Positions 4,615 to 7,899 of a stretch of 7,899 nucleotides of DNA are shown here, one piece after another. A model generated the notes under the pieces. That model was not told the origin of the DNA. It saw only the letters and a program-made list of their open reading frames with translations, and searched no databases. Numbering within the stretch: position 1 is the stretch's first letter; each line of letters begins with the position of its first letter. The stretch spans positions 1 to 7,899 of the forward strand of contig JAISQV010000259.1 of the NCBI GenBank assembly GCA_031273985.1, written 5' to 3'. The position numbers and the translations under genes are program-made. Origin of the DNA: Spirochaetaceae bacterium. Lineage in GTDB: Bacteria > Spirochaetota > Spirochaetia > Treponematales > Breznakiellaceae.

Positions 4615-6414
4615 CTACCCCACGCGCCGCACGGCCCTGAAAAGCTCTTCCCGGCTGAGTTCCTTCCAGACGGGCCGCCCGTGGGGGCAGCGGGGGACGG
4701 GCAGGGCCAGGGCCGCCTCCGCCAGGGCCAGGGCGGCGGTATCGTCCAGATAATCCCCGTCCTTCACCGCCCGGTGGCAGGAAAGAGTCGCCGCCCAGCG
4801 TTCCGCCATGTTCTCTCCGGCTTCCCGGAGGCGGAGAATTTCCTCCACCGTCTTGCGGTCCTCCATGCGCCAGTTCACCGGCAGGGCGGTTATCCGCCAG
4901 GAGCCGCCCTCGCACTCAAGCTCTATGCCCAGCCGGGAAAGCTCCTCCCGGCGGCCCCGCAGGAAGTTGTCCTCCTCCCCGCCGCCCGTCTCGAAGGGGA
5001 TGGCCACGAGGAGCTCCTGCCGGGGGATGGGCGCGGCAAGGAACCTGTCGTAGAGCAGCCTCTCGTGGGCGGCGTGCTGATCGATGAGGTAGAGAACCGC
5101 CCCCCGCTCCGCCAGGATGAAGAGATTGAAGGCCCGCCCCACGAGCCGGAGGCCTCCTTCCGTATCGTAGGCTGCCGCCCGCTCCGCCAGCGCCGCGCCT
5201 TCGGCGGGGAAGCCCTCCCCGGAGGCGGCGTTTCCGCCGGGGCGGGGGGCAAAGGCCGGCGGCCTGTCCAGAAGGGCCTCCATGGCAAGGGACCCCGAGG
5301 CTCCGGACCCGTTCCCGGCGCGCCCCCCGCCGCCCCCGGCAAAGAGCCCGCCCGCCGGAGACTCCCCGGCGCCGCGCCCGGCGTCTTCCGGGGTTCCGGC
5401 ACTTCCGGGGAAGGCGTCCCGGCTGTAACGTATCAGAGCGGAACTTATCGCATGGTGAAGGGCCCCGGCGTCCCGGAAGCGGGCTTCCCGCTTCGCCGGG
5501 TGCACGTTGAAGTCCGCCAGGGCGGGGTCTATGTCAAGGTAAACCGCCCCCACCGGATGGGTCCCGTTGGGGAACCAGTGGGCCAGGCCGTACTCGAAGG
5601 CCTGCAGCAGGGCGTAATCCTGAATGCGCCGGCCATTGGCAAAGAGGTACTGCTGCCGCCGGTCCTGGCGGTACAACTCCGGCCCCCCGGCCACGATGGC
5701 CAGGGAAAAACCCGGCCCCGCCGCGCCCAGTTCATGGAGGAAGGCCCCTTCGGGGCCCTCCAGCATCTGCGCGAAACGCTCCCGGTAGGAGGCGGCGGCG
5801 GGGAAAAAGAGCCGCAGTTTCCCGTCCTGGGTAAACCGGAATTCCCGCTCCGGAAAGGCCAGGGCCTTCTCGATAAAGACCTGCCGGCAGAGCGCCCCCT
5901 CCCCGGCCTCCCGCTTGAGGAAGCGCTTCCGGGCGGGGATGCTGTCGAAAAGCCCTATGGCCCGGACGCTGCTCCCCCGGACCCGGCGGGTCTGCGTCAG
6001 GCGCGCCCCCGCGCCGGGGCCCGCCTCCAGAAGCCAGGCATCCCGCCCGTCGGCGCTGCTCAGAATCTCAAGCCGCGCCGCCGATGCCGCCGCCGCCAGG
6101 GCCTCGCCCCGGAAGCCCAGAGTCCGGGCGGTGGACAGATCGGCGAGGGAGCGGATCTTGCTGGTGGCGTGGGCCTCCCAGCACAGGGACAGGTCCTCCC
6201 GCCCCATGCCGCTGCCGTCGTCTATCACCTCCACCCGGCGAATCCCGCCCCCCTCGATCAGGGTTTCCACCGAGGAGGCCCCCGCGTCTATGGCGTTGTC
6301 CATGAATTCCCGGACCAGCGCCGCCGGGCGGTCTATCACTTCCCCCGCGGCTATGCGCCGGGCCTCTTCCGGGGGCAGTACCCGTATGCCTCCGGCTACC
6401 GCCGTCTCAGTCAT
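4615..6414 (-). CDS. mutL: DNA mismatch repair endonuclease MutL
   Basis: MutL couples mismatch recognition by MutS to strand nicking and excision. The 599-residue protein has the GHKL ATPase domain with IAAGEVIDRP (21-30), E36 and N40 in REFMDN, DDGSG (65-69), TLGFRGEAL (98-106), the LFDSIPARKRFLK block (155-167) and DFNVHPAK (301-308), whose lysine lies in the ATP-sensing loop. A Gly/Ala-rich linker spans about 334-415. The C-terminal domain is the endonuclease type: DQHAAHE (445-451), SCHRAVK (545-551) and CPHGRP (576-581), the metal-site motifs seen in bacteria without MutH. The usual last Glu of DQHA(x)2E(x)4E is Asp here (D456). The ATG at 6414 follows AAGGA (6427-6423 on this strand) and comes five bases after the xseB stop, so translation is probably coupled. 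It converges on the hemerythrin gene. Confidence 0.96.
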   Translation of the reverse strand: MTETAVAGGIRVLPPEEARRIAAGEVIDRPAALVREFMDNAIDAGASSVETLIEGGGIRRVEVIDDGSGMGREDLSLCWEAHATSKIRSLADLSTARTLGFRGEALAAAASAARLEILSSADGRDAWLLEAGPGAGARLTQTRRVRGSSVRAIGLFDSIPARKRFLKREAGEGALCRQVFIEKALAFPEREFRFTQDGKLRLFFPAAASYRERFAQMLEGPEGAFLHELGAAGPGFSLAIVAGGPELYRQDRRQQYLFANGRRIQDYALLQAFEYGLAHWFPNGTHPVGAVYLDIDPALADFNVHPAKREARFRDAGALHHAISSALIRYSRDAFPGSAGTPEDAGRGAGESPAGGLFAGGGGGRAGNGSGASGSLAMEALLDRPPAFAPRPGGNAASGEGFPAEGAALAERAAAYDTEGGLRLVGRAFNLFILAERGAVLYLIDQHAAHERLLYDRFLAAPIPRQELLVAIPFETGGGEEDNFLRGRREELSRLGIELECEGGSWRITALPVNWRMEDRKTVEEILRLREAGENMAERWAATLSCHRAVKDGDYLDDTAALALAEAALALPVPRCPHGRPVWKELSREELFRAVRRVG

Positions 6415-6419
6415 AACGC

Positions 6420-6656
6420 CTATCCTTCCGCGTCAAAGAGCCCCAGTTCCGGGTCCTTCGACTCCGCCTTATCCTCAGGCCCGTTCAATAGTATTTCCAC
6501 GCGGCCCTCCGCCTTTTCCAGGTCCTTTTCCAGGGAGCGGGCCAGCTTGATCCCCTCCTCAAAGGATTTAAGCGCCTCCTCCAGGGGCAGTTCCGGGCTT
6601 CGTATCTTTTCCCCCAGGCTCTCGAGCCGCTCAAGCCGCTGCTCAAAATTCTTCAT
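6420..6656 (-). CDS. xseB: Exodeoxyribonuclease VII small subunit
   Basis: This 78-residue protein matches XseB, several copies of which bind the long helix of XseA to form exonuclease VII, an enzyme that degrades single-stranded DNA from both ends without metal. The family pattern is clear: FEQRLERLESLGEKIRS, then LPLEEALKSFEEGIKLA (residues 23-39) and LEKAEGRVEILL (46-57), two amphipathic helices forming a hairpin. The tail after about residue 60 is acidic and unconserved. Its ATG overlaps the xseA TGA in an ATGA (6656-6653), and GGGAGG in the xseA end supplies the ribosome binding site. This arrangement suits balanced production of the two subunits. Confidence 0.95.
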   Translation of the reverse strand: MKNFEQRLERLESLGEKIRSPELPLEEALKSFEEGIKLARSLEKDLEKAEGRVEILLNGPEDKAESKDPELGLFDAEG

Positions 6657-7876
6657 CCTTGACCTCCCGTTCCGGCGGGCGGGCGGGCCGCCTCCACCAC
6701 CGCGTCTATGCCGCCCACAAGCGGCCGGATTTCCAGCGCGTCCCCCGGCCTTACCTGGGCGCTGCTCCGCACCACCGCCCCCGTTTCCCTGTGAATCACC
6801 AGGCTGAAGCCCCGCTCCATCACCGCCAGCGGGCTGGACGCCTCAAGCCCCGTAAAGGCCAGTTCCAGCCGCGTCCGGGCATCCCGGATCCGCTCCGCTA
6901 TGCCCCGGACAAGCTCGTCCCGGGCATCATCAAAACGCTGCATGGGGGGCTGCAAAATAGAGCGGTAACGGAATTCCAAATCTTTTATGCTGAACAGCGC
7001 CAGGAGCAGCCTGATCCGCTCCAGCCGGTCGTCCATGTTCCGGACCATCTCCCCCTTGAGCGCGGAGAGGGTCTCCCGGACGGAGAAATACCCCGCGCTT
7101 ACCAGTTCCGCAGCCGCCGACGGGGTAGGGGCCCGCAGGTCCGCCGCAAAATCGGAGAGCGCCCAGTCTATCTCGTGCCCCACGGCGCTGATCACGGGAA
7201 TCCCCGAAGCCGCCACGGCCCGCACCACGGCCTCTTCCGAAAAGGGCAGCAGATCCTCCAGGGAGCCGCCCCCCCGCCCGGCAATGAGCACCTCCGCCAG
7301 AGCCCAGGCATTGGCCTGCTCTATACGCCGGACAATGGCCGGCGCAGCCTCGGCCCCCTGAACGGGGCAGGGCAGAACGACCACCCGCAGGCCCGGCGCC
7401 CGGCGTTCCAGAATGGAGAGAATATCCCGCACCGCGGCCCCCGTGGGAGAGCTGATTACCCCGACCACGGAGGGAAACCGGGGCAGCGCCCGCTTCCGCG
7501 CCTCGTCGAAGAGCCCTTCCTCCGCCAAAAGACGCTTCCGCTTCTCCAGCAGGGCCAGAATCGCCCCGGCGCCGGCCAGCTCAAGCTCCTCGGCGATAAT
7601 CTGGTAGGTCCCCCGCTGCGCGTACACGGAGATTCGCCCCGCCGCCCGCACCAGCATACCGTCCTGGGGCTCAAAACCGAGCCGCCCCCGGCTATTCTTG
7701 AACATTACCCCGGAAATCGCCGCCCCCGTATCCTTCAACGTAAAGTAAAGGTGCCCCGTACTGGAAGGCCGCAGGTTGGAAAGCTCCCCCTCCACCACCA
7801 CCTGGCCAAACTCAGCCTCCAGCCGCCCCCGAATGAGTTCGGTAATCCGGCTGACGGAATAAACAGCGTCTCCCAT
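6653..7876 (-). CDS. xseA: Exodeoxyribonuclease VII large subunit
   Basis: XseA is the catalytic subunit of exonuclease VII, acting on single-stranded DNA in repair, including mismatch-repair excision. The 407-residue protein (E. coli 456) begins with an OB-fold domain (about 1-100; VYSVSRITELI, VVEGELSNLRPSSTGHLYFTLKD). The catalytic core carries SSPTGAAVRDIL (142-153), RGGGSLEDL (201-209), GHEID (233-237) and ADLRAPTPSAAAE (245-257). A long helical segment (about 258-345) would hold the XseB subunits, and the C-terminal ERGFSLV motif (354-360) is present. The short length lies mainly in the helical arm. It overlaps xseB by four bases and heads the xseA-xseB-mutL group. No Shine-Dalgarno precedes the ATG; a TATAAT box lies six bases upstream. 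The gene is complete within the window. Confidence 0.96.
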   Translation of the reverse strand: MGDAVYSVSRITELIRGRLEAEFGQVVVEGELSNLRPSSTGHLYFTLKDTGAAISGVMFKNSRGRLGFEPQDGMLVRAAGRISVYAQRGTYQIIAEELELAGAGAILALLEKRKRLLAEEGLFDEARKRALPRFPSVVGVISSPTGAAVRDILSILERRAPGLRVVVLPCPVQGAEAAPAIVRRIEQANAWALAEVLIAGRGGGSLEDLLPFSEEAVVRAVAASGIPVISAVGHEIDWALSDFAADLRAPTPSAAAELVSAGYFSVRETLSALKGEMVRNMDDRLERIRLLLALFSIKDLEFRYRSILQPPMQRFDDARDELVRGIAERIRDARTRLELAFTGLEASSPLAVMERGFSLVIHRETGAVVRSSAQVRPGDALEIRPLVGGIDAVVEAARPPAGTGGQG

Positions 7877-7882
7877 GGGCCG

Positions 7883-7888
7883 ATTATA
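7883..7888 (-). promoter_or_regulatory. Perfect -10 box six bases before xseA, predicting a leaderless mRNA
   Basis: On the minus strand TATAAT is followed by CGGCCC and then the ATG. A start site six to seven bases after the -10 box would be the A of the ATG or its neighbour. There is no purine run between box and start codon. The -35 region would lie beyond the window end, so only half of the promoter is visible. Confidence 0.55.
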
Positions 7889-7899
7889 AGGCGCGGGGC

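Noticed and set aside
4681..6807. 708-codon open frame on the plus strand across mutL, xseB and xseA
   Set aside because: It is antisense to three clear genes, is composed of Pro/Gly/Arg-rich sequence typical of GC-rich shadow frames, and has no recognisable domain.

Overview
The window looks like a GC-rich spirochaete chromosome, most likely a treponeme relative. That placement is an inference from the style of the proteins (the XseA N-terminus, the RimO sequence and the endonuclease-type MutL without MutH) and is not proven by any marker gene. Almost all the coding capacity is housekeeping. I see no defence system, CRISPR array, tRNA or rRNA.

Left edge (1-320): the first ~150 bases read as the C-terminal end of a 2-oxoacid:ferredoxin oxidoreductase gamma-type subunit. 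The reading is interrupted by an in-frame TAA and then runs into a striking G7-T-G28-C13 tract. The tract is either an assembly or sequencing artefact or an extreme homopolymer. It is followed by a nested set of perfect inverted repeats just upstream of lolA.

Plus-strand cluster (321-3509): a LolA-like periplasmic lipoprotein carrier, a RodZ-like membrane-anchored helix-turn-helix protein, and RimO (ribosomal protein S12 methylthiotransferase). Spacings of 26 and 19 bases suggest one transcript. It joins envelope lipoprotein traffic, cell-shape control and ribosome modification.

Hemerythrin island (3510-4614): a single-domain hemerythrin with all seven diiron ligands sits between two repeat-rich spacers. 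The left spacer holds a 212-bp element with perfect 16-bp terminal inverted repeats. Degenerate copies of a ~45-bp repeat lie on both sides, two direct and one inverted. The last two form a ~159-bp imperfect palindrome at the convergent junction with mutL. The gene is about 51% GC by my count, visibly lower than its neighbours.

Minus-strand cluster (7876 down to 4615): xseA, xseB and mutL, coupled by an ATGA overlap and a 5-base gap. They encode both subunits of exonuclease VII and the mismatch-repair endonuclease MutL, a coherent DNA-repair operon. The first genes of both clusters, lolA and xseA, lack a Shine-Dalgarno sequence and have a -10-like hexamer exactly six bases before the ATG, which suggests leaderless transcripts. 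Downstream genes carry clear ribosome binding sites, except rimO, whose GTG start has only a weak one.
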